Assembly: GCA_000431975.1 (NCBI GenBank) | Contig: HF988413.1 | Location: 1-10,805 of the forward strand | Direction of reading: 5' to 3' | DNA: 10,805 nt | From: Prevotella sp. CAG:924 | GTDB taxonomy: Bacteria; Bacteroidota; Bacteroidia; Bacteroidales; Bacteroidaceae | Part shown: positions 1 through 6,702 of the stretch, in pieces | How the letters are laid out: every line of letters begins with the position of its first letter | Position numbering within the stretch: the first letter of the stretch is position 1 | Made by a program: the position numbers and the translations under genes | Notes under the pieces: model-generated | Told to the model about the DNA's origin: nothing | The model's database searches: none | Seen by the model: only the letters and a program-made list of their open reading frames with translations

Positions 1-602
1 TGAAGAGCGTCTCCGATGATGCCAATGAGGCCGACTGGCAAGGACGGGCAGCCCTCTCCTCTCCAATGTTGCGCCAGTCCAGATTAGGCATTGACATGGC
101 GCAGCAACAGGTACGCATGGCCAAGAGCGAGCTGCTGCCCAAGGTGATGGTGTTCGCAACCGACAACTTCAGTGGCCCGTTCACCTATGACCTGCCGCCG
201 GTGGACAACAATTTTAACATCTGGTATGTAGGTATCGGCATCAAGTATTCGCTCAGCTCGCTGTTTAAAGGCAACAAGACGGTGCGTAAGGCAAAGGCCC
301 AGTTGATCGAAAGCAATCAGAGCCATGCCGTGGCGGCAGAGACGGTCGACAATCAGATGCAGCAGGCTTACACACTCTACCGGCAGTCGTTTGTCGAGTT
401 GCGCACACAGATGAAGAGCGTGGAACTGGCAGCTCAGAACTATCGGGTGGTCAATGACAGATACATGAGCCAGATGGCGCTTATCACTGACATGATCGAC
501 GCTTCCAATATCAAGCTCAATGCAGAGCTGGAGGAAGTGAATGCGCGCATCGGTACGATATACGCATACTATAATATGAAATTCATCGCAGGAGAAATCT
601 AA
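1..602 (+). CDS. TolC-family outer-membrane efflux channel (5' end cut off)
   Basis: This is the C-terminal part of an outer-membrane efflux protein (OEP/TolC family), which forms the trimeric exit duct of a tripartite export pump. The frame is open from base 3, so the gene starts upstream of the window; the ATG at 66 is internal. About 200 residues are visible. They contain the second-repeat pattern of the family: a long helix with LRQSRLGIDMAQQQVRMAKS, then LLPKVMVFA entering a beta-strand, the GIGIKYSLSSLF strand, and a long amphipathic helical stretch (KAKAQLIESNQ to AELEEVNARI) ending in YAYYNMKFIAGEI. Proteins of this family are about 430-480 residues, so more than half is missing. It is followed after 96 bases by an EmrA-type adaptor and then an EmrB-type pump, which fits one efflux operon. 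Family assignment is firm; the exported substrate is unknown. Confidence 0.9.
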   Translation, partial: KSVSDDANEADWQGRAALSSPMLRQSRLGIDMAQQQVRMAKSELLPKVMVFATDNFSGPFTYDLPPVDNNFNIWYVGIGIKYSLSSLFKGNKTVRKAKAQLIESNQSHAVAAETVDNQMQQAYTLYRQSFVELRTQMKSVELAAQNYRVVNDRYMSQMALITDMIDASNIKLNAELEEVNARIGTIYAYYNMKFIAGEI

Positions 603-698
603 CAGACAGCCTGCCGTAATAAATAAACGAACATGGGACGGCCCCTATTCCTGCAACGTTCTTCAGGCAGACGGCCGACCGACATAATAATAAAAGAC

Positions 699-1742
699 AT
701 GAATAGCAGAAGACTTATTAAGAGAATATATAATGTGGTAATTGTGCTGCTGCTACTTGCAGCGATCGTATATGTAGTGAGCCGCTTTGCGCATCCTGTC
801 CATACGGAATATACCGATGATGCTCAGGTGCAGCGGCATATCACCCCGATCAACACACGTGTACAGGGATTTATCAAGGAGATCCGTTTTGAGGAGTATC
901 AACACGTGAAGAAAGGTGATACGCTGGTGATCATTGAGGACGCCGAATACCGTCTCCAGCTGGCACAGGCCGAGGCGAGCTACCGGGGAACCCGTTCGGG
1001 CTCTTCAGCCATATCTGCCGGCATGAACACCACGGCGAGCAATGTCAGAGTGGCTTCTGCAGGCATTGAGGAGGCCAAGGCCGATATGGACAATGCACGT
1101 AAGGACTATGAGCGCTATGCGACCCTGCTGAAAAAAGACGCCGTCACGCGTCAGCAGTACGACAATGCACTGACTCGTTACAAGGCAGCCAAGGCCCGTT
1201 ACGAGCAGGCGAGTGCCAGCCGCCGGTCGACATCGCTTGTGAAGGATGAGCAGGCCCACCGCCTGAGTCAGAACACGGCGGGAGTGAGCGTTGCCGAGGC
1301 TGCTGTCAACCTCGCCCGTCTGAATCTTTCCTATACTGTTATTGTGGCTACCTGCGACGGCGTCATGGGACGTAAGGACATCCATGTCGGCCAGCTCGTC
1401 CAGCCCGGCCAGATGCTTGCCCGCATTGTGGATGACGACCAGGTGTGGGTGATTGCCAACTATCGTGAGACACAGCTGAAGAATATCTCTGTGGGCGATG
1501 CCGTAGAGTTCACCGCTGACGCTATTCCGGGTGTCACCTATAAGGGTGTGGTCGAGTCGTTCAGCCCTGCCACGGGATCGGCTTACTCCATGGTTCCGGC
1601 AGACAATGCTACCGGCAACTTCGTCAAGGTGGAGCAGCGCGTACCGGTAAGGATTGCCATCGTAGGAAAGAACAGTGCCGCCGACCTGAAGAAACTTCTT
1701 GCCGGACTTAATGTGGAAACGTTGGTAAAGTATAATAAGTAA
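699..1742 (+). CDS. EmrA/HlyD-type periplasmic adaptor of efflux pump
   Basis: Membrane-fusion protein linking an inner-membrane MFS pump to a TolC channel. From the ATG at 699 it has 347 residues: a basic N-terminus, one transmembrane anchor (about 11-30), the first half of a lipoyl domain (about 38-83, with NTRVQGFIKEI and VKKGDTLVIIED), an alpha-helical hairpin rich in Ala, Lys and Glu (about 84-210), the second lipoyl half (DGVMGRKDIHVGQLVQPGQ, about 220-239), then beta-barrel segments VWVIANYRETQL and PATGSAYSMVPADNATGNF, which are hallmarks of EmrA. The ORF also has an upstream ATG at 633, but the 22 extra residues are polar and unlike the family, while 699 is preceded by an A-rich stretch and gives a normal short cytoplasmic tail. 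Only one base separates its stop from the next gene, so the two are almost certainly co-transcribed and probably translationally coupled. Confidence 0.9.
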   Translation: MNSRRLIKRIYNVVIVLLLLAAIVYVVSRFAHPVHTEYTDDAQVQRHITPINTRVQGFIKEIRFEEYQHVKKGDTLVIIEDAEYRLQLAQAEASYRGTRSGSSAISAGMNTTASNVRVASAGIEEAKADMDNARKDYERYATLLKKDAVTRQQYDNALTRYKAAKARYEQASASRRSTSLVKDEQAHRLSQNTAGVSVAEAAVNLARLNLSYTVIVATCDGVMGRKDIHVGQLVQPGQMLARIVDDDQVWVIANYRETQLKNISVGDAVEFTADAIPGVTYKGVVESFSPATGSAYSMVPADNATGNFVKVEQRVPVRIAIVGKNSAADLKKLLAGLNVETLVKYNK

Positions 1743-1743
1743 T

Positions 1744-3279
1744 ATGCCACCGATACCTACAGGACCTTTCACGATGCCGATGATGAACGGCTTCGTGCCT
1801 AAGAAAATACAGCCGTGGATCTACGTGCTGTTTGCCTTCCTGTTTCAGTTGTCAGGAGGCATGTATGCCGGCGCCATGCCCCATATCATGGGCGATCTGT
1901 GCATCATGCGCGAGGATGTGACGATGATCGTGCTGTGTGGTGTCATCGGTGTCAATATGCCCTTCCCGTTCCTCTTCCGTTTCAAGTTCCGTTTCACCAA
2001 TCGCCAGTTGCTCATCACATCGGCGATGGTGATAGCGGTATGCAACTGGCTCTGCATGCAGGTTGAGTCGGTGCCGGTGCTGTGTCTGTTGTCCTACGTG
2101 ACCGGCTTCTTCAAGCTCTGCGGCACGTTTGAGTGCATGTCGAACATCCAACTGTGGATGACATCGAAACGCGACTTTACGATCTTCTTTCCCCTGCTTT
2201 ACTGCATCGTGGTCGGTGACATGAGTCTGTCGCCGTGGATCACCATACAGCTCACATATATATTCCAAAGCTGGTATGCCATGCACTGGGCCATGATCGG
2301 AGCCATGCTTCTCATTGTGTTGCTGGTGTACGTGCTCACCCATGATTTCCGGTTCATGAAACCGCTGCCGCTGGTCAGTCTCGACTGGTTGGGATGCTTC
2401 CTCTGGTCGATACTTCTGGTCGAGATCGTATTCCTGTTCAATTATGGCGAGTTCTACAATTGGTGGGATGGTCGTCCTTTCCGCGTGGTGACGTTCATGG
2501 TGCCGGTGACGCTTTATTTTGCCATTCAGCGCATGCGTCACATCCGTCATCCTTACATCGCTCCCGAAGCATGGCTCTACAAGCGTCTGCTGCCACTGCT
2601 CGCAGTGTTCGCCCTGGTAGAGCTCATCAACTCCACTCCTAAGATCCTTCAGAACACCTTCGCGTCGGGGATTCTGCATTATGGCGCTATCTCCACGTCG
2701 GTGTTCTATCTTGTCGAATGGACGGGCACGATATGTGGATGTATGTTTGTCCTGTTCTGGATCAAGGTGCTTAAGCAGAAGTTCACCCGTCTGCTCACGG
2801 TCGGACTGATGGCTCTGCTGGCCTATGAAGTGCAGATGTATTTTCTGGTCACCCCCGGCCTTGACATCGAGAGCTTCTTCCTTCCGATATGGTGCAGGAC
2901 GTTCGGCGTAGCCATCTTCTTCGCGGCCCTTACCATCTATCTTGAAGAACTCATGCCGTTCCAGCATTTCTTCATGGGGCTCACCATGGCGGGCTTCATA
3001 CGCAACGGCGTTGTCGATACCATCTGCTCCGGTGTCTATAGCTTCTCGCTCAGACATCACATAACCGAGAATCTGGCGCGTGCCGTGCCCTACGATACGA
3101 TGCAGGTGATGCTTGTCAGTGTGAAGCAGCTGTTCGGTATCACGTGCATTATAGCTACCGTGGTGCTGTTCATCTTCCTCTTATGGGACATTCAGCCTGT
3201 AAGGGAGACGCTGAAGAAGATGCCTTATTGGAGCGTCGTAGGCCGCTTGATTCGGAGACAGATGTCATCGGAAAAATAA
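1744..3279 (+). CDS. EmrB/DHA2-type MFS efflux transporter (divergent)
   Basis: An inner-membrane transporter of 511 residues, the expected size for a 14-helix DHA2-type pump that works with EmrA and TolC partners. Hydrophobic segments run through the whole protein, starting at about 25-48, 60-80 and 87-105. The segment around 36-51 (LSGGMYAGAMPHIMGD) aligns by eye with helix 1 of EmrB-like proteins, and DWLGCFLWSILL...NYGEFYNWWDG (about 214-243) matches the region following the cytoplasmic loop in DHA2 members. The classical MFS motif A after helix 2 (G-x-L-a-D-R-x-G-R) is replaced by FRFKFRFTNRQL (79-89), with the Asp and both Gly absent, and motif C in helix 5 reads VVGDMSLSPWI (156-166), also degenerate. 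The protein is rich in Met, Cys and aromatics. It is the last gene of the operon; substrate unknown. The start at 1744 is favoured by the 1-base gap, although Met codons at 1774-1783 are possible. Confidence 0.8.
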   Translation: MPPIPTGPFTMPMMNGFVPKKIQPWIYVLFAFLFQLSGGMYAGAMPHIMGDLCIMREDVTMIVLCGVIGVNMPFPFLFRFKFRFTNRQLLITSAMVIAVCNWLCMQVESVPVLCLLSYVTGFFKLCGTFECMSNIQLWMTSKRDFTIFFPLLYCIVVGDMSLSPWITIQLTYIFQSWYAMHWAMIGAMLLIVLLVYVLTHDFRFMKPLPLVSLDWLGCFLWSILLVEIVFLFNYGEFYNWWDGRPFRVVTFMVPVTLYFAIQRMRHIRHPYIAPEAWLYKRLLPLLAVFALVELINSTPKILQNTFASGILHYGAISTSVFYLVEWTGTICGCMFVLFWIKVLKQKFTRLLTVGLMALLAYEVQMYFLVTPGLDIESFFLPIWCRTFGVAIFFAALTIYLEELMPFQHFFMGLTMAGFIRNGVVDTICSGVYSFSLRHHITENLARAVPYDTMQVMLVSVKQLFGITCIIATVVLFIFLLWDIQPVRETLKKMPYWSVVGRLIRRQMSSEK

Positions 3280-3343
3280 GAGAAACCTTAATGACGGGGT
3301 ACAGGCTATCTCTCGCCACGTAGGGGACGCTGGCCTGATAATA

Positions 3344-3380
3344 GATATCAGTAGGGCATGGATGAAGCTTTTCTGATATC
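3344..3380. repeat. 8-bp inverted repeat GATATCAG/CTGATATC
   Basis: GATATCAG at 3344-3351 and its exact reverse complement CTGATATC at 3373-3380 are separated by 21 bases. It lies 65 bases after the efflux operon. It could be a weak RNA hairpin or a protein site; with a 21-base loop and no T-tract it is not a convincing terminator. Confidence 0.35.
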
Positions 3381-3405
3381 GTTCGACAACAATCCCATAT
3401 ATTTG

Positions 3406-3453
3406 TCAAAGCATGTTTTTCGATAATCGGAAAGCATGCTTTGATTTCTTATT
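3406..3453 (+). terminator. Strong terminator-like hairpin after the efflux operon
   Basis: TCAAAGCATG (3406-3415) pairs exactly with CATGCTTTGA (3435-3444). The stem continues inward through 3416-3423 against 3427-3434 with two G-T wobbles, giving about 18 pairs closed by a 3-base loop (TAA, 3424-3426). The + strand then reads TTTCTTATT, a modest T-rich tail. It is 127 bases past the MFS stop codon, so it probably ends the efflux transcript. A GC-poor stem and broken T-tract keep this from being certain. Confidence 0.55.
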
Positions 3454-3640
3454 CCATATAGGTCATGACAGTCCGGTCGGGCATGATGCGGTCATACTGT
3501 ATGTTAGAAGGCCGGCTTCTTCAGACTGGTCATTGCCCTTCTTTAGGAAGAGATGTGGATTCTTTCTGTATTCGCTGCGTAATGTAACACGCCGGAAAGA
3601 TCATGTACTCTGTCTATTATGACGTTAGAAGAAATAATCG

Positions 3641-3648
3641 TATCTTTG
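3641..3648 (+). promoter_or_regulatory. Bacteroidota-type -7 promoter box TATCTTTG
   Basis: TATCTTTG matches the Bacteroidota sigma-70 (SigABfr) -7 consensus TAnnTTTG exactly. No clear TTTG -33 element is found about 20 bases upstream (the region reads TTATGACGTTAG). It would start transcription near 3655, leaving a leader of about 130 bases before the DUF1593 gene, in which a small hairpin (GAACG...CGTTC, near 3688-3703) can form. Confidence 0.5.
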
Positions 3649-3784
3649 TCCCTGAGAAATTGACTAAAAATCTAGATACACTTTTTTGAACGATTCTGCG
3701 TTCCGCTCACGCTGTCGGCCTTCTGCCAGGGTAGAAGTGTCGGTCGGTGTCATGTCGTGGACAAAACTATTAAAATGAAATGAT

Positions 3785-5101
3785 ATGAGGAAAGAGCTTG
3801 TTACTTTATTATTCTGTTTGTCGAGCCTTTGTGGCTTTTCCCAGACACGTATGATAGCCATGTCTGATATCGGAGGATCGGACCCCGACGACACCCAGTC
3901 GCTGGTGCATCTGCTTGTATCGCTTGACGATGTGGAGCTGGAGGGGTTTGTCTCACAGCACGCGTGGGTGCCTTATGGCACGGGAGCCCTTTCGCTGATC
4001 AACAGGCTGATCGATGGTTACGAGAAGGTGCTTCCCAATCTGCGGGTGCATAGTGCTGCCTTTCCTTCTGCGGAGTATGTACGGTCTGTCGTCAAGCAGG
4101 GACAGCCGGAGGCTGCCATGCACGGGGTAGGGGCCGGGAAAGACAGTGAGGGATCGGAATGGATCATTGCCGTGGTAGATAGGAAAGACCCGCGCCCAGT
4201 GTGGATAGCAGCATGGTCGGGGCTCAACACGCTGGCACAAGCATTGTGGAAGGTCAGCCATACCCGTACCCGAAAGCAGGTGGAAGCTTTTGTGAGGAAA
4301 ATCCGTGTATATGATGTCCTGGGACAGGATGATGCGGGAGCATGGATCACGAAGAACTATCCCGACCTTATCTATATCCGTAATACAAGCATTTACGGAT
4401 GGCCGCCCTCTGATGAATGGATGAAGGAGCATATCCAGAATGTCGGACCGTTGGGAGCTTTATATCCTGATCGGATATGGGCGACGGAAGGTGACACCCC
4501 GTCTTTCCTTTATTGTCTGGACAATGGACTGAACGTGCCTGAGCATCCTGACTATGGCGGATGGGGAGGACGGTTCGCCACCGAGCCGGTTGCCGGAATC
4601 AGGGGGATGGACTGGGTGAAGAGAAACGGACTTGATGAGCCCCAGTATGATCTTTATTATATGCTGCCGGCGGCTCCCGAGGGCGGAGAGGCAATAGCCC
4701 GATGGAGGCAGGAGATATGCAATGATTTCGCTGCCCGGATGCAGTGGACCGTCTGCCCTGAGTATGCCAAGGCCAATCATCATCCTGTGGCAGTCATAGG
4801 GAGGGACCATAGCAAGAAAATGATAGACAGGAAAGTGAGGGCCGGAAAGGAAGTGACGCTGGATGCTGGCAGATCGTATGACCCGGACAAGGATCGCCTC
4901 ACCTTCACTTGGGAATACTATCGTGAACCGTCCACCTATCCTGGAACCGTCGTTCTAGACAGCTCGGAGGATAGTGTGTGTCGGCTCTTCGTTCCGCAGG
5001 ACGCGGCCGGCTGTACTCTCCATATCGTGTTGAAGGTGACGGATGACGGAACTCCTGCTCTCACCTCTTATCGAAGAGTCGTCTTACGGGTTGCGCCCTA
5101 A
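3785..5101 (+). CDS. Secreted DUF1593 nucleoside-hydrolase-like protein with C-terminal beta-sandwich domain
   Basis: A 438-residue protein with a signal peptide (1-19: basic MRKE, hydrophobic core LVTLLFCLSSLCGF, cleavage most likely S19/Q20, a common Bacteroidota pattern). Residues about 21-330 form a DUF1593 domain (PF07632), related to inosine-uridine nucleoside hydrolases: DIGGSDPDDTQS (28-39) resembles the metal-binding DxDxxxDD loop, and EGDTPSFL (235-242) and GGWGGR (258-263) are typical of the family. Residues about 332-438 (HHPVAVIGRD, LDAGRSYDPDKDRLTFTWEYY, LKVTDDGTPALTSYRRVVL) match the beta-sandwich C-terminal domain of the so-called cellulose-binding Sde182-type proteins. It probably hydrolyses a glycosidic or N-glycosidic bond outside the cytoplasm, but the substrate is not established. 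No SusC/SusD genes or other glycosidases are next to it, so context does not help. It has its own likely promoter at 3641. Confidence 0.88.
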   Translation: MRKELVTLLFCLSSLCGFSQTRMIAMSDIGGSDPDDTQSLVHLLVSLDDVELEGFVSQHAWVPYGTGALSLINRLIDGYEKVLPNLRVHSAAFPSAEYVRSVVKQGQPEAAMHGVGAGKDSEGSEWIIAVVDRKDPRPVWIAAWSGLNTLAQALWKVSHTRTRKQVEAFVRKIRVYDVLGQDDAGAWITKNYPDLIYIRNTSIYGWPPSDEWMKEHIQNVGPLGALYPDRIWATEGDTPSFLYCLDNGLNVPEHPDYGGWGGRFATEPVAGIRGMDWVKRNGLDEPQYDLYYMLPAAPEGGEAIARWRQEICNDFAARMQWTVCPEYAKANHHPVAVIGRDHSKKMIDRKVRAGKEVTLDAGRSYDPDKDRLTFTWEYYREPSTYPGTVVLDSSEDSVCRLFVPQDAAGCTLHIVLKVTDDGTPALTSYRRVVLRVAP

Positions 5102-5136
5102 GAGGATGTCCGATGGAGCATCTAAACGGATTTAAG

Positions 5137-5180
5137 TGTCCCGGTGATTTTTACAGAAAGGCAAAAAGCGGGACGGGACA
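5137..5180. repeat. Inverted repeat TGTCCCG/CGGGACA
   Basis: TGTCCCG (5137-5143) can pair with CGGGACA (5174-5180); a tandem CGGGAC copy sits just before it (5169-5174), so two registers are possible. It lies between the DUF1593 stop and the mgtC-like promoter. The loop is about 25-30 bases, and no T-tract follows. It may be a weak terminator or a regulatory site; significance is low. Confidence 0.3.
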
Positions 5181-5203
5181 TGAGATATTCGGAGAAAAAT
5201 GTG

Positions 5204-5211
5204 TATGTTTG
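5204..5211 (+). promoter_or_regulatory. Bacteroidota-type -7 promoter box TATGTTTG
   Basis: TATGTTTG followed by CAG fits the TAnnTTTG -7 consensus. A -33 TTTG about 20 bases upstream is not evident. Transcription would begin near 5217, downstream of the ATG at 5199 but upstream of the ATG at 5232, so this box decides the start of the mgtC-like gene. Confidence 0.6.
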
Positions 5212-5231
5212 CAGAAAATAGTCATACGCTT

Positions 5232-5906
5232 ATGTTTACTACTACCGAATTCATCATACGCATAGCTCTTGCCGGTGTGCTGGGCGCAGCCGTCGGCCTG
5301 GAGCGTGAGCTGCGGGCCAAGGAAGCCGGTACGCGCACGCATTTTCTCGTGTCGATGGGATCGGCTCTTTTCACCATCCTTTCGCAATATGGTTTCGACG
5401 AGTCCTTGAAAGTCTATTCCTCGCTTGCTTCTTTCGATCCCTCGCGTATTGCGGCTCAGGTGGTCACCGGTATTGGTTTTATCGGTGCGGGCACTATCAT
5501 TTTTCAGAAACACGTGGTGAAAGGCCTTACCACGGCAGCCGGCCTTTGGGTCACGGCAGCTATCGGCATGACGGTGGCCACGGGACTTTATGCCCTTGCC
5601 ATAGGCAGTACGATACTGGTGCTGTGCTGCCTTGAGGTGTTCAACTATGTGATGCGTCGTTTTGGTATAAAAAAGATTGCCGTCACATTTTCTACTCGTA
5701 GTCACGATACGATCCGTCAATTGCTCGGTGAGCTGCAGGCCGATGGCATTGATTTCGACAATTATGAGATGAAACAGAATGTGGTTGATGGAGAACGGCA
5801 GTATGAGGTGACGCTTGAGTTGAAACTTCACCGTAGGAATTATCGCAGCCGCATACTCAGTTTCGTTAAGGAGTTTAACGGGGTGAGCATTGAGGTGATA
5901 GAGTAG
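5232..5906 (+). CDS. MgtC/SapB-family inner-membrane protein
   Basis: A 224-residue membrane protein of the MgtC/SapB family. Residues about 6-142 hold four to five transmembrane helices with family signatures: AAVGLERELRAKEAGTRTHFLVSMGSALF (19-47), VVTGIGFIGAGTII (77-90) and GLTTAAGLWVTAAIGMTVATG (98-118). A soluble C-terminal domain (about 147-224, IAVTFSTRSHDTIRQLLGELQADG onward) looks like the ACT-type domain found in longer members. MgtC proteins are linked to magnesium limitation and, in pathogens, to survival in macrophages and inhibition of F-type ATPase, but many members, including this type, have no assigned role. The frame also has an ATG at 5199, but the promoter box at 5204-5211 and the non-hydrophobic extension MCMFAENSHTL argue for 5232. 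It converges with pdxT, leaving 92 bases. No magnesium-sensing leader is visible. Confidence 0.88.
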   Translation: MFTTTEFIIRIALAGVLGAAVGLERELRAKEAGTRTHFLVSMGSALFTILSQYGFDESLKVYSSLASFDPSRIAAQVVTGIGFIGAGTIIFQKHVVKGLTTAAGLWVTAAIGMTVATGLYALAIGSTILVLCCLEVFNYVMRRFGIKKIAVTFSTRSHDTIRQLLGELQADGIDFDNYEMKQNVVDGERQYEVTLELKLHRRNYRSRILSFVKEFNGVSIEVIE

Positions 5907-5998
5907 CCGGTATCGGGTCATGACTTGCAGGCCGGCAGCAAGCCGTTGGTGCTAGTCGTGCCGTCTTGTCGTGGGCGAGGCATACTTGTCGGACCGGC

Positions 5999-6640
5999 TT
6001 ATCCTATGAGGTTGATGAAATACTGATGTACACGGACATCATCCGTGAGCTCGGGGTGGAAAGCGGTGACGAGCTGACATCCTTCCTGTGCGGCGACGAT
6101 GTGGCCGTCCACGGTTGCCAGAATCTTGGCATTGCCGTGCACGCGACTGATGAAAGGGGCACGGATGAAGGTGAGTGGCAGGCGTGTGCCGATCTCAGGA
6201 ATATCGGCAATGGTGTGGAAGCTGCCGAGCTGCCGGCCATAGGCATTACGCCGCACGGTGATATCCATGGTAGCCAGTTGTGGGTAGTCGTCAGCTGTTG
6301 TGTCGGGTAGCAGCTTCTGTTCCTGTTCTTTCTCTTCGTCGACGGCATGGCTTTCCGTGTCGTCTTCCTTTTCAATGTGGCGTGCCAGCACGATGAGGCC
6401 TGCACAGGTGCCGAAGACGGGAAGCCCTTTGAGAATGGCTTCCCGGATGGGTTCGAACAGTCCTTCACGATGCAGGAGACGTGTAATCGTTGTCGACTCG
6501 CCTCCGGGGATGATGAGCCCGTCTTTGGGCTTCTCCCAGTCGGAGAGTTGTCTCACCTCATGGCTTTCCACGCCTAGTCGATGGAGCATTTGCCGGTGTT
6601 CGGCGAATGCTCCTTGGAGTGCTAATATGGCTATGTTCAT
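5999..6640 (-). CDS. pdxT: PdxT, glutaminase subunit of PLP synthase, with acidic insert
   Basis: Class I glutamine amidotransferase that releases ammonia from glutamine for the PdxS synthase during de novo pyridoxal 5'-phosphate synthesis. From the ATG at 6640 it has 213 residues: MNIAILALQGAFAEH (1-15), the PGGEST loop (45-50), nucleophile Cys79 in FGTCAGL, and His195 and Glu197 in AFHPELT completing the catalytic triad; RRNAYGRQ (130-137) and FIRAPFI (158-164) are further signatures. The usual length is about 190-200 residues. The excess lies at about 90-118, an acidic, charged stretch (EKEDDTESHAVDEEKEQEQK, then LLPDTTADD) where relatives have only a short loop. The frame extends upstream to an ATG at 6706 that overlaps the pdxS stop as ATGA, but those 22 residues are unlike any PdxT N-terminus, so 6640 is chosen. 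It lies 62 bases after pdxS, on the same transcript. Confidence 0.95.
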   Translation of the reverse strand: MNIAILALQGAFAEHRQMLHRLGVESHEVRQLSDWEKPKDGLIIPGGESTTITRLLHREGLFEPIREAILKGLPVFGTCAGLIVLARHIEKEDDTESHAVDEEKEQEQKLLPDTTADDYPQLATMDITVRRNAYGRQLGSFHTIADIPEIGTRLPLTFIRAPFISRVHGNAKILATVDGHIVAAQEGCQLVTAFHPELTDDVRVHQYFINLIG

Positions 6641-6664
6641 AATCGTGTGATGATAGGCTGATGG

Positions 6665-6696
6665 GCAAGGAGTGCCGGCAGGCCGGACATCCTTGC
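6665..6696 (-). other. Intercistronic hairpin between pdxS and pdxT
   Basis: On the - strand GCAAGGA (6696-6690) pairs exactly with TCCTTGC (6671-6665). Inside it TG pairs with CA and CCGG with CCGG, each step separated by a single bulged base, with a CCTG loop. The result is about 13 pairs, mostly GC, within the 62-base gap between pdxS and pdxT. No T-tract follows, so it is not a standard terminator. It could stabilise the upstream message, or modulate expression of pdxT relative to pdxS. Confidence 0.5.
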
Positions 6697-6702
6697 TCCT
6701 TT

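Larger units (their letters stand above)
3280..3784. other. 505-base intergenic region
   Basis: No convincing gene lies between the efflux operon and the DUF1593 gene. Short open frames (69 codons from 3413 on +, 76 codons on - overlapping the next gene) show no recognisable protein features, and the first begins inside a hairpin stem. The stretch holds an 8-bp inverted repeat (3344-3380), a terminator-like hairpin (3406-3453) and a promoter -7 box at 3641. The part between about 3455 and 3630 shows nothing I can identify. Confidence 0.6.

Noticed and set aside
633..698. Adaptor start at 633
   Set aside because: The extension gives a Pro/Arg-rich segment before the normal short basic tail and membrane anchor; the ATG at 699 has the usual A-rich context.
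1005..1772. 255-codon open frame on the - strand
   Set aside because: It overlaps the EmrA-type adaptor on the other strand, and the translated sequence shows no recognisable domain.
1852..3060. 402-codon open frame on the - strand
   Set aside because: It lies entirely opposite the MFS transporter gene; its product is rich in His, Arg, Glu and Gln with no family signature, as expected from reading a membrane-protein gene backwards.
3413..3622. 69-codon open frame on the + strand as a small gene
   Set aside because: Its ATG lies within the stem of a terminator-like hairpin, there is no promoter before it, and the product is not recognisable.
5151..5921. 256-codon open frame on the - strand
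   Set aside because: It is the shadow of the MgtC-like gene, whose product matches a known family along its full length.
5924..5942. Hairpin CTTGC/GCAAG between the converging mgtC-like and pdxT genes as a terminator
   Set aside because: Only five pairs with a 9-base loop and no T-tract; too weak to annotate, although some terminator is expected here.
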